A stretch of DNA of 6,331 bases from Eubacteriales bacterium (lineage in GTDB: Bacteria > Bacillota > Clostridia > Christensenellales > CAG-138). Shown here in pieces: positions 1-5,382 of the stretch; within the stretch, counting starts at the first letter, position 1; every line of letters starts with the position of its first letter. The notes beneath the pieces are model-generated. The model had not been told where the DNA came from. It saw only the letters and a list, made by a program, of their open reading frames with translations, and did no database searches. Where the stretch lies: positions 1 to 6,331 of the forward strand of contig JAQVML010000089.1 of the NCBI GenBank assembly GCA_028703645.1, read 5' to 3'. Made by a program: the position numbers and the translations under genes.

Positions 1-12
1 CGGTAAATGTTT

Positions 13-18
13 TATACT
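13..18 (+). promoter_or_regulatory. Possible -10 element for the lipid kinase gene
   Basis: TATACT lies 51 bases before the chosen kinase start and has the same T-rich lead-in (TTTTATACT) as the well-supported -10 of the DUF4230 gene. The matching -35 would fall before the window begins, so only half of the promoter can be examined. Transcription would start near position 25. Confidence 0.3.
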
Positions 19-58
19 GACGATGGGTTTTTCATGTACCTATCGGAAAAATGAATGT

Positions 59-63
59 GGGGG
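59..63 (+). promoter_or_regulatory. Shine-Dalgarno site selecting the start at 70
   Basis: GGGGG ends six bases before the ATG at 70. It lies inside the coding sequence if translation began at the upstream ATG at 55, so it favours the shorter protein. Confidence 0.5.
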
Positions 64-69
64 TTTTGT

Positions 70-954
70 ATGGAGTCTCAATTGCATTTGATCTGGAACC
101 CTGTCGCGGGAAACGGCGCCGCTGTTGAAGCGCATCAACTGGTCACGGATGCTCTGGCGGAGCGTGGCATCCCTTTTTCCGCGGAGAAGACCGAATATGC
201 GGGACATGCGACAGAGCTTGCAAAACAGGCGGTGCAGGACGGCGCAAAGCGAATCGTCGTACTCGGCGGAGACGGAACCATACGCGAGGTGGCCAGCGCG
301 CTGATGAACACCGACGTACCGCTTGGCATTATCTCCTGCGGCACCGGAAACGACATCATCCGCCCACTGAAGATTCCCAAAGACCCGCTAGCCGCGCTGG
401 ATGTGGTGCTTGGCACCGAAGCACGGCAGATGGACGCCGCAATGGCGAACGACCTGCTTTACTTCAACGTCGCGGGGTTCGGCTTTGACGTAGACGTATT
501 GCGCTATGTCGAAATCTATAAAAAACGCATGAGAAACGGATCTCTGGCTTACCTGCGCGGGCTGCTCGCGGCGCTGCTGCACCTGAGTTCGCGAAAGACG
601 AAGATCAGCTGGCCGGGCGGATCAATGGAAGCGGATGTGCTGATCATTGCGGCCGGCAACGGCACACATTTTGGCGGCGGCATGATGGTCACCCCGAAAG
701 CCGATCCGTTTGACGGGCTTCTAGATATCTGCATCATTACAAACATCTCCAAACTCAGGGCTTATTCGATTTTGCCGAAGTTTATGAAAGGCGAACATCT
801 GAGCACAAAGTTTGTGACGTATTTTAAAACGACAGAGCTGACCGCGGTCTGCGAACCCGCATCGCTGCTGGATGTGGACGGGGATATCCTGCAGGGAACG
901 CCGGTTACGTTTAAGATTTTGCCCAAATCACTTTGGGTGATTGCTCCGCAATAA
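70..954 (+). CDS. Diacylglycerol kinase family (YegS/DgkB-like) lipid kinase
   Basis: A 294-residue soluble lipid kinase, close to the usual 290-310 for the family. Members phosphorylate diacylglycerol or related lipids with ATP at the inner face of the membrane, recycling diacylglycerol into phosphatidic acid. Visible family motifs, in order, are an N-terminal NPVAGNG (residues 10-16), the nucleotide-binding GGDGT (66-70), CGTGND (90-95), GNGTHFGGGM (196-205), PKADPFDGLLDI (209-220) and DVDGD (268-272). The last corresponds to the catalytic DGE of many relatives, with Asp replacing Glu, a conservative change. I chose the ATG at 70 because GGGGG (59-63) sits six bases before it and the NPxxG motif then falls at the usual distance from the N terminus. 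An in-frame ATG at 55 would add MWGFC and has a poor ribosome site. No terminator follows. The exact lipid substrate cannot be read from sequence. Confidence 0.93.
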   Translation: MESQLHLIWNPVAGNGAAVEAHQLVTDALAERGIPFSAEKTEYAGHATELAKQAVQDGAKRIVVLGGDGTIREVASALMNTDVPLGIISCGTGNDIIRPLKIPKDPLAALDVVLGTEARQMDAAMANDLLYFNVAGFGFDVDVLRYVEIYKKRMRNGSLAYLRGLLAALLHLSSRKTKISWPGGSMEADVLIIAAGNGTHFGGGMMVTPKADPFDGLLDICIITNISKLRAYSILPKFMKGEHLSTKFVTYFKTTELTAVCEPASLLDVDGDILQGTPVTFKILPKSLWVIAPQ

Positions 955-991
955 GCCGCGCAAACAGCCCGGCGGGACACAGAAAGTTTGC

Positions 992-1020
992 TTTACAGCA
1001 TCCGCGGGGGCTGATAGACT
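992..1020 (+). promoter_or_regulatory. Candidate sigma-A promoter for the DUF5711-CvpA-sensor operon
   Basis: TTTACA (992-997; five of six matches to the -35 consensus) and TAGACT (1015-1020; four of six matches to the -10) are separated by exactly 17 bases. They lie in the 94-base gap after the lipid kinase gene. Transcription would begin near 1027, leaving a leader of about 22 bases with AGGGGA and AGGA before the ATG at 1049. No terminator separates this gap from the kinase gene, so read-through from upstream is also possible. Confidence 0.45.
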
Positions 1021-1048
1021 AAAGCGAAGCATAGGGGAATAGGAATAC

Positions 1049-2200
1049 ATGGCAACACAGCAAAGCGGAATGAGACCATATGCGCCGGTCAACGGCACGG
1101 GTGGCCCAAGCCGCAAAAAGAAGAAAAAAAAGAACCGAACACTGTTTTTTTCAATGGTTACGCTTGGTGCACTCGGAATTGCACTCGTGATCTTTCAGTT
1201 TGTCTTTAACAAACAGGCGGAGACCGTGTCGATGGACATCACGCCGATCTCTACGTCCTCGACCTACATCAACACGGGAGACGGCCTGCTTTATCAAACG
1301 GATGGTCAGATTCACTTTTATCATCTGACCGACAGCAAGAAGAACTATACCTATGGTATGGGCGCTTCGAATATTCGCATGTCCGGCAGCGAATCCATGA
1401 CGGTTGTATTCAACGAGGCGCAGTTGCAGGTTGTCGGCGAAAAAACGCCGCTGAAGTTTACGGGCAACGTTGAAGAAGTGGAGTGCGGAACAGGGCACCT
1501 TGCCGTCATGCAAAAAGCGGAAGACGGAACGGAGAGTGTTCTGATCATTACGCGCAGCGGCGAACAGATTGACGCCCTTGCGTTCGCGGATCAGTGCATC
1601 GTCGATTTTGGATTTTATAAAACCGAAAACGAAATGCTCTGGATTGAGACGCTCAATGTCAGCACCGGCACGCCGATGACGACAATCTCAACCTACGATC
1701 TGCGCAAGAAGGAAGTGACGGGGCTGATCCATGTGCAAAACCAGCTCGTCAACGATGTTTTTATTACGCCAAACAGCATGTTTGTGGTCTGCACAAACCA
1801 AATTATCCGCTATATTCACGCGGGCAACAAGGAAATCTACCGCACGATGATCTATGGTTACGAGGCGCTTGATTTCTCCTTTGCTTCCGGAACGCCGACG
1901 TTTTTATTGACGACACGTGGCGGAGATTTTCACGCGGTGCGCATTCTTACGCTGGCAGAGGATGCGGAGCCTTCACCCGTTGAGACCACGTTACAGTTGC
2001 CGACCGAAGGCGTTAGCGCATTTATCATGGGCAGCAAGCTCGCGGTTGCGTCCCGCGAACAGCTCTTTACCTATACGATCAAGGGCAAACTGTCCTCGAC
2101 CGCGACGTTTGAGCAGCCCATTGACGCCGCAATCAAGCTGACGGACTCCAAGCTGTTGCTTTCCAGCAACGGCATGTATTATCTTGCGAATGCGAATTAA
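1049..2200 (+). CDS. DUF5711-like membrane-anchored protein, extracellular beta-rich domain
   Basis: A 383-residue protein of unknown function. It has a short cytoplasmic tail (residues 1-30) with a six-lysine patch (23-28), one membrane-spanning segment (about 31-53), and a large C-terminal region expected outside the cell under the positive-inside rule. That region is rich in short beta-type stretches with repeated patterns resembling blades of a propeller (GDGLLYQTDGQIHFYHL at 78-94; the C terminus ends KLLLSSNGMYYLANAN). The architecture and the CvpA-family gene next door match what I know of DUF5711 proteins in Clostridia; the family call is from memory of that pattern, not a search. AGGGGA at 1033-1038 and AGGA at 1041-1044 precede the ATG. 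The CvpA gene starts 39 bases after the stop, consistent with one transcript. No catalytic motif is visible. It may be a scaffold or ligand-binding envelope protein. Confidence 0.75.
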   Translation: MATQQSGMRPYAPVNGTGGPSRKKKKKKNRTLFFSMVTLGALGIALVIFQFVFNKQAETVSMDITPISTSSTYINTGDGLLYQTDGQIHFYHLTDSKKNYTYGMGASNIRMSGSESMTVVFNEAQLQVVGEKTPLKFTGNVEEVECGTGHLAVMQKAEDGTESVLIITRSGEQIDALAFADQCIVDFGFYKTENEMLWIETLNVSTGTPMTTISTYDLRKKEVTGLIHVQNQLVNDVFITPNSMFVVCTNQIIRYIHAGNKEIYRTMIYGYEALDFSFASGTPTFLLTTRGGDFHAVRILTLAEDAEPSPVETTLQLPTEGVSAFIMGSKLAVASREQLFTYTIKGKLSSTATFEQPIDAAIKLTDSKLLLSSNGMYYLANAN

Positions 2201-2239
2201 CGCGTATGCGCGAAATGTGCGGATGAGGAAGACAAACGC

Positions 2240-2947
2240 ATGAATTTCATCGACATTGCGATTTTGCTCATATTGGCGATTACAATTCTCGGGGGTCTTT
2301 ACCGCGGGTTTGTCAGCACGGCGCTCAATGTTTGCGCAACCGCGGCCTCCATCCTTTTTGGCAGGATTTTGATTCCGGTCGTGTCCGGCATTGTAAAAGG
2401 CAGCGCGGATCTGTTTCAAATGCTGCTGTATTACACGGAAGGATCGGAATATGTCGCCATCACGGATGTGGAATTGACGCGCGCGTCGATCTCCAGCATC
2501 TCTTCCGAGCAGTTACACACGGTTCTGGAAAACGCGGATATGCCGATTCCGATGGATCGCTGCGTGATCAAAAACATCGCGTCCGAGGCGTTTAGCAGCA
2601 GCGGAGTGACCACGCTGGGCGATTATTTTAACCAGACGATCGTCTGCGTCGTCATCAATATTCTGGCGCTGTTGCTGTTGTTCACTCTGCTGCGCCTCTT
2701 GTTTGGGTTCGTGATCCGCGGAATAGAATACGGCAGAGGTGGTTTTCCCGTGCTTTCGCGCGGAGACGGCCTCATCGGCGCGGGTGTCGGTCTCATTCAC
2801 GGGGTGCTCATGCTGTTTGTGATCTTCTTGATCGCGCCTGTCATGCTGACGGTTCTGCCCAAACTATATGAGTTTTTAATCGAATCGTTTTTCGGCGAAT
2901 TCTTTTATAAAGCGAATTTCCTGCTCTCGATCATTCCTTCCACATAA
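2240..2947 (+). CDS. CvpA family integral membrane protein
   Basis: A 235-residue protein with about four hydrophobic segments (roughly residues 4-24, 28-52, 132-158 and 177-207). The N terminus MNFIDIAILLILAITILGG leading into the YRGF turn is typical of the CvpA (colicin V production) family, as is the glycine-rich RGDGLIGAGVGLIHG (174-188) opening the last hydrophobic segment. The family is widespread; in E. coli it is linked to colicin V export and envelope stress tolerance, and its molecular role remains uncertain. Compared with the roughly 160-residue E. coli protein, this one carries a longer polar loop between helices 2 and 3 (about 53-131), a form common in Firmicutes. GAGGAA at 2225-2230 sits nine bases before the ATG. 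Tight linkage to the DUF5711-like gene suggests that the two act together at the membrane. Confidence 0.88.
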   Translation: MNFIDIAILLILAITILGGLYRGFVSTALNVCATAASILFGRILIPVVSGIVKGSADLFQMLLYYTEGSEYVAITDVELTRASISSISSEQLHTVLENADMPIPMDRCVIKNIASEAFSSSGVTTLGDYFNQTIVCVVINILALLLLFTLLRLLFGFVIRGIEYGRGGFPVLSRGDGLIGAGVGLIHGVLMLFVIFLIAPVMLTVLPKLYEFLIESFFGEFFYKANFLLSIIPST

Positions 2948-3029
2948 TACTGGATGACGTATTCTTAGAACTGCTCAAGAAGACAGACGAACGAATTGGC
3001 AAAGTTACGCGAAAGGCGGGTCAAACGAG

Positions 3030-4166
3030 ATGGTTCGGTTCATGCGAAAATGGTTGGTGCCTTTGCTGGCGGTACTGATGCTGATTGGTGTTGCAATTGC
3101 GTTTGTGCCGTTTTCGCGGCAGATGGAAACCCGCGCTAAGACGGAATTGACGCTGGTGATGGATCGCGCTTTCGCAAGGATTGCGGCAGGAGACCATCTG
3201 GTTGACCCGATGGTTGAGGCCGAGAAAGAAAGTCTATTGAGCAAAGCAGTCGCCGTTTCGCGCTTTTTGACGCATGATGATTCACTTCTTGCCAGCGACG
3301 CACTGACGGCGCTTTGCGAGCAGCTCTCAATCGATCAAATCGATGTGGCGGACGCGGATGGCACGCTGATCGCCTCCTCCAGCGCGGCAAACGTAGGCAC
3401 TGCTCTTGGCACGCAAGAAGCGTTTACGTGGACGATGGCTGCCGCAGAGGACGCAACAGCCGCCTTGACACAGCAGGACGCGACCGACCCGAGCGTGCTC
3501 TATGCTTGCGTCGGCAGATCCGACATCGAAGGCTTCATTCTGCTCACGCGGGACGATGCGCATGTGGAAAGCATTCTTATGCTGTCGAACGCTGATACGA
3601 TTACGAGTGATTTGCCCTATGGCGGCGATGTGCTCTTTACCGCGGAAAAAGGCGACGATGGGTTCTTCTATGAATCAAACAATCTCTGCCTGAGGCGCAC
3701 ACAGGACGGCGTGACACTGATTGCGGCGCGACCGACATGCGAGGTGTTTGCAGTTCGCAATGCGGCTCTCCTCGCGTTTGCTGCGGCGCTGGCTTGCATC
3801 ATGATCTGCGGCGTTGCTGCTTATTTGATCAATCTCGAAGTGGTCTCCACGAGTGATGATGACGACCGGGAAGAAATGAGAGAAACGAGAGAACCGAGAG
3901 AAGAGCAAACGCTTCTGGAAGATGAATTGATATTGGAAGCTTTGCCGGAAGAACGGGAGAACCCGCGTAGGCGCTCGCAAAAGAAGCGTAAGCGGTTTGT
4001 GGAAGAGGCAGAGGAGACGGCAGAGGCGGAAGTAGAGCAACAGCACGAGCAAGCACTGGAGCATGCGCCAAGACAGGTTGTCCGCGGGAAAAAGAAAGCG
4101 CATGCTGCAAAGGACGAACCGCAACTGCTCAACGACGAAGACGCTTTTGAAAAGATTGTCGACTAA
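3030..4166 (+). CDS. Two-helix membrane protein with Cache-like sensor and charged cytoplasmic tail
   Basis: A 378-residue protein that I cannot name. It has an N-terminal membrane helix (about residues 8-27), an extracellular region of about 216 residues, a second membrane helix (about 244-267) and a cytoplasmic tail of about 111 residues. The extracellular part resembles Cache sensors of clostridial signalling proteins: IDVADADGTLIASSSAANVG (104-123) is a strand-turn-strand followed by the usual xNxG step, and a second similar unit with GFILLTRDD (168-176) and YGGDVLFTAEKGDDGFFY (197-214) looks like the distal lobe. Such sensors normally feed a HAMP plus phosphatase, GGDEF or kinase domain. 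Here the tail is instead highly charged and probably disordered, alternating acidic stretches (277-309, 324-345) with basic clusters (RRRSQKKRKR 313-322, KKK 354-356). AAAGGCGGG (3012-3020) precedes the start; Met5 at 3042 is an alternative. It follows CvpA by 82 bases with no obvious promoter between. Confidence 0.8.
   Translation: MVRFMRKWLVPLLAVLMLIGVAIAFVPFSRQMETRAKTELTLVMDRAFARIAAGDHLVDPMVEAEKESLLSKAVAVSRFLTHDDSLLASDALTALCEQLSIDQIDVADADGTLIASSSAANVGTALGTQEAFTWTMAAAEDATAALTQQDATDPSVLYACVGRSDIEGFILLTRDDAHVESILMLSNADTITSDLPYGGDVLFTAEKGDDGFFYESNNLCLRRTQDGVTLIAARPTCEVFAVRNAALLAFAAALACIMICGVAAYLINLEVVSTSDDDDREEMRETREPREEQTLLEDELILEALPEERENPRRRSQKKRKRFVEEAEETAEAEVEQQHEQALEHAPRQVVRGKKKAHAAKDEPQLLNDEDAFEKIVD
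3876..3902 (+). repeat. Three tandem 9-bp units inside the sensor-like gene
   Basis: Three consecutive in-frame nine-base units end in GAGAGAA (3878-3884, 3887-3893, 3896-3902) and encode MRE, TRE and PRE at residues 283-291 of the charged tail. Because the period is three codons, gain or loss of a unit would keep the frame. The repeat is short and may reflect slippage in low-complexity coding sequence. Confidence 0.7.
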
Positions 4167-4191
4167 CGAACATTACAAGTAAACAAACAAA

Positions 4192-4226
4192 AAATAAGCC
4201 GCTCAGCTGATGTGAGCGGCTTATTT
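4192..4226. terminator. Bidirectional intrinsic terminator between convergent genes
   Basis: A perfect 14-bp inverted repeat pairs AAATAAGCCGCTCA (4192-4205) with its complement (4213-4226) around a seven-base loop. It lies 25 bases after the stop of the sensor-like gene and 13 bases after the stop of the DUF4230 gene on the other strand. Read leftward, the stem is continued by T residues (complement of the A-run ending at 4192), an ideal terminator for the minus-strand gene. Read rightward, the tract is TTATTTCTT, less uniform but adequate. Confidence 0.93.
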
Positions 4227-4239
4227 CTTGCGCTAGAAT

Positions 4240-5070
4240 CTATTGCGGGAATTCGATGGAAAGCACGATTTCCGGCGCGACGGACTGAACGATCGGCTCA
4301 AAGAGTTTGCGCACCTGAGCCAACGCCTGCACATCCGATTTTGCCAGCATCTCCGGCGTATCGAGCTGTGTTTGCATGGCGTCCTGAATGTTTTGCTCCA
4401 ACAGGTTGAGCTGCTCGTTGGTCAGCTTGATGTCCCCAAAAGCAAACAGCGCTTTCTTCGTTTCCTCAAACTCTGTCTTTTCCACGTCTACGGTTACATA
4501 AGCGAGCGCGGAATGCGGAATTGCAATCGTGAGCAGGTTTAATTCGTGATCGAGAGAGATGTCCTCTTCGGAGAGCTTGGAGAGATCGACCGTGTATACG
4601 CCCGTGCCGTAGGAGGTGATGATTTGCGACTTTTCAAACAGCGCGAGGTTGGCGAGCGCCTGCGACACGCGCGTGGTCACGCTCACGTCCTGCTCCAACA
4701 CGACAAAATCGCTCTTGGTACGGGATTCGCCGAGGATGGCGTTTGAGAAATCTATTTTGTTATAACCCATCTTTTCGTCGGGCAGCAGAGCGGAGAAGGA
4801 ATCCGGCACGTCGATTTGGATATCCGGCGCGAGCAATCCCTTAATTCTAGGCAAGAGGAAGAGGACGGCGATCAACACCGCAATCAGAACCACCCCTCGA
4901 AAGATCCACTTGAGGTGATGCAGATGAAATCTGCCGCGTGGTTTGCGATCATACCGCTCAATCTCGCGATCCTGCGCTCTGCTGCTCTTGCGGGCGGCCT
5001 CTTCTCGCACGGCGCTGGAACGCGCTTCGTCCCGCAGCCGTTCTGCGTCCGGACGGTTGTTTTCAGGCAT
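4240..5070 (-). CDS. DUF4230 domain-containing single-pass membrane protein
   Basis: A 276-residue protein of unknown function. A charged, probably disordered N-terminal part (residues 1-50, rich in Arg, Glu and Asp) precedes one membrane helix (about 53-74), followed by a domain expected outside the cell (about 85-276). The features I associate with DUF4230 are KSDFVVLEQDVSVTT (119-133), SYGTGVYTVDLSKL (153-166), IAIPHSAL (182-189) and a C-terminal amphipathic helix ending in a hydrophobic strand (EIVLSIEFP). The start at 5070 is well supported: AGAGGGGGA (5086-5078) lies seven bases upstream. The longer in-frame ATG at 5139 falls between the -35 and -10 elements of the promoter, upstream of the expected transcript start, so it cannot be used from that promoter. 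The gene is monocistronic, with its own promoter and terminator. No catalytic residues are apparent. Confidence 0.87.
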   Translation of the reverse strand: MPENNRPDAERLRDEARSSAVREEAARKSSRAQDREIERYDRKPRGRFHLHHLKWIFRGVVLIAVLIAVLFLLPRIKGLLAPDIQIDVPDSFSALLPDEKMGYNKIDFSNAILGESRTKSDFVVLEQDVSVTTRVSQALANLALFEKSQIITSYGTGVYTVDLSKLSEEDISLDHELNLLTIAIPHSALAYVTVDVEKTEFEETKKALFAFGDIKLTNEQLNLLEQNIQDAMQTQLDTPEMLAKSDVQALAQVRKLFEPIVQSVAPEIVLSIEFPQ

Positions 5071-5077
5071 GGGTTTG

Positions 5078-5086
5078 TCCCCCTCT
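5078..5086 (-). promoter_or_regulatory. Shine-Dalgarno site selecting the DUF4230 start
   Basis: On the minus strand AGAGGGGGA sits seven bases before the ATG at 5070. Together with the promoter position it rules out the longer start at 5139. Confidence 0.85.
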
Positions 5087-5117
5087 CGACTGCTTGGCTT
5101 ACAGTTCCTATAATCGT

Positions 5118-5146
5118 AGTATAAAAACGATTCAGACATGTGTCAA
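5118..5146 (-). promoter_or_regulatory. Strong sigma-A promoter of the DUF4230 gene
   Basis: On the minus strand TTGACA (5146-5141, perfect -35) and TATACT (5123-5118, five of six -10 matches) are separated by exactly 17 bases. The start of transcription would be near 5111, giving a leader of about 40 bases before the ATG at 5070. Confidence 0.88.
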
Positions 5147-5242
5147 CGTCAGGATGGAATCGCAACAGAAACGTTGCCCGGAGGACACGATCCGGCAGGG
5201 GAAACGCAAAAAGCGAAGAATAAGCAGAATAATATATAATAC

Positions 5243-5260
5243 CATATACAGGCATATACA
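5243..5260. repeat. Direct repeat CATATACA, one helical turn apart
   Basis: CATATACA occurs at 5243-5250 and again at 5253-5260, a period of ten bases that places both copies on the same face of the helix. It lies about 40 bases upstream of the -35 of the synthase promoter, a position suited to an activator or repressor site. The surroundings are A+T-rich, so chance is a real alternative. Confidence 0.45.
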
Positions 5261-5300
5261 AAAAGAACGCATAAATCGCGAAATATCAAGGTTTTTTGCC

Positions 5301-5329
5301 TTGACGCACCAACCTCCCGCTGATATAAT
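5301..5329 (+). promoter_or_regulatory. Strong sigma-A promoter of the synthase-like gene
   Basis: TTGACG (5301-5306, five of six matches) and a perfect TATAAT (5324-5329) are separated by exactly 17 bases. Transcription should start near 5336, leaving a leader of about 46 bases, which is too short for a riboswitch or a leader-peptide attenuator. Confidence 0.9.
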
Positions 5330-5342
5330 AATCCGTAAATTA

Positions 5343-5352
5343 TTGTATACAA
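5343..5352. promoter_or_regulatory. Palindrome TTGTATACAA, possible GntR-type operator
   Basis: TTGTATACAA is a perfect ten-base palindrome located just downstream of the expected transcript start, where a bound repressor would block initiation or elongation. Its GT...AC core resembles operators recognised by GntR-superfamily regulators. No regulator gene is present in the window, so the assignment is inference. Confidence 0.4.
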
Positions 5353-5367
5353 GCATGCAAGCATGCT
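5352..5367. promoter_or_regulatory. Dyad AGCATGC-AA-GCATGCT before the ribosome site
   Basis: AGCATGC (5352-5358) and its exact complement GCATGCT (5361-5367) flank AA, giving a 16-base near-perfect palindrome. The same bases also read as a direct repeat of AAGCATGC (5351-5358, 5359-5366). It ends three bases before the AGGAGG and abuts the preceding palindrome. It could be a protein-binding site or, in RNA, a small hairpin affecting ribosome access, though a two-base loop is tight for a hairpin and at least one closing pair would have to open. Confidence 0.5.
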
Positions 5368-5370
5368 AAG

Positions 5371-5376
5371 AGGAGG
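5371..5376 (+). promoter_or_regulatory. Consensus ribosome binding site of the synthase-like gene
   Basis: AGGAGG, a full match to the anti-Shine-Dalgarno sequence, lies six bases before the ATG at 5383 and fixes that start. It implies high translation. Confidence 0.9.
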
Positions 5377-5382
5377 GGAACA

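Larger units (their letters stand above)
5071..5382. other. Divergent intergenic regulatory region
   Basis: This 312-base gap separates two divergent genes and holds no gene that I can support. It contains a promoter at each end (5118-5146 leftward and 5301-5329 rightward), about 155 bp apart between their -35 boxes. Between them lie two adjacent dyads (5162-5197), an A+T-rich stretch (about 5217-5285) with a direct repeat at 5243-5260, and a dyad over the right-hand -35. Downstream of the right-hand promoter are two palindromes at 5343-5367. The A+T content of the middle contrasts with the G+C-rich coding sequence on both sides, as expected for control DNA. Confidence 0.75.

Noticed and set aside
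922..942. Overlapping hairpins CCCAAA/TTTGGG and AATCAC/GTGATT near the end of the lipid kinase gene as a terminator
   Set aside because: They lie inside the coding sequence, the stems are six pairs, and no T-run follows. They encode the conserved-looking C-terminal residues PKSLWVIAPQ.
990..1025. GCTTTA/TAAAGC with inner CAGC/GCTG as a terminator after the kinase gene
   Set aside because: The arms are interrupted by an unpaired ATAGAC, there is no T-run, and the same bases form a plausible promoter.
2911..3078. Open frame after CvpA reading ...LDDVFLELLKKTDERIGKVT... as a small gene
   Set aside because: The peptide looks protein-like, but the frame has no ATG, GTG or TTG start and no ribosome site before it, and it runs into the next gene out of frame. 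At most it could be a relic.
3675..4132. Minus-strand open frames opposite the end of the sensor-like gene
   Set aside because: They are rich in Ser, Phe, Leu and Cys as expected from the reverse of Glu/Lys/Arg-rich codons, they lack ribosome sites, and the plus frame has the better start and topology.
5235..5240. TATAAT as a second rightward promoter
   Set aside because: No -35 like sequence is found 16-18 bases upstream (AGCGAA there), and the hexamer lies in a generally A+T-rich stretch.
4938..5369. Plus-strand open frame across the divergent intergenic region
   Set aside because: It overlaps the DUF4230 gene, its promoter and the synthase promoter, and its product has no coherent composition. 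It is a chance frame.
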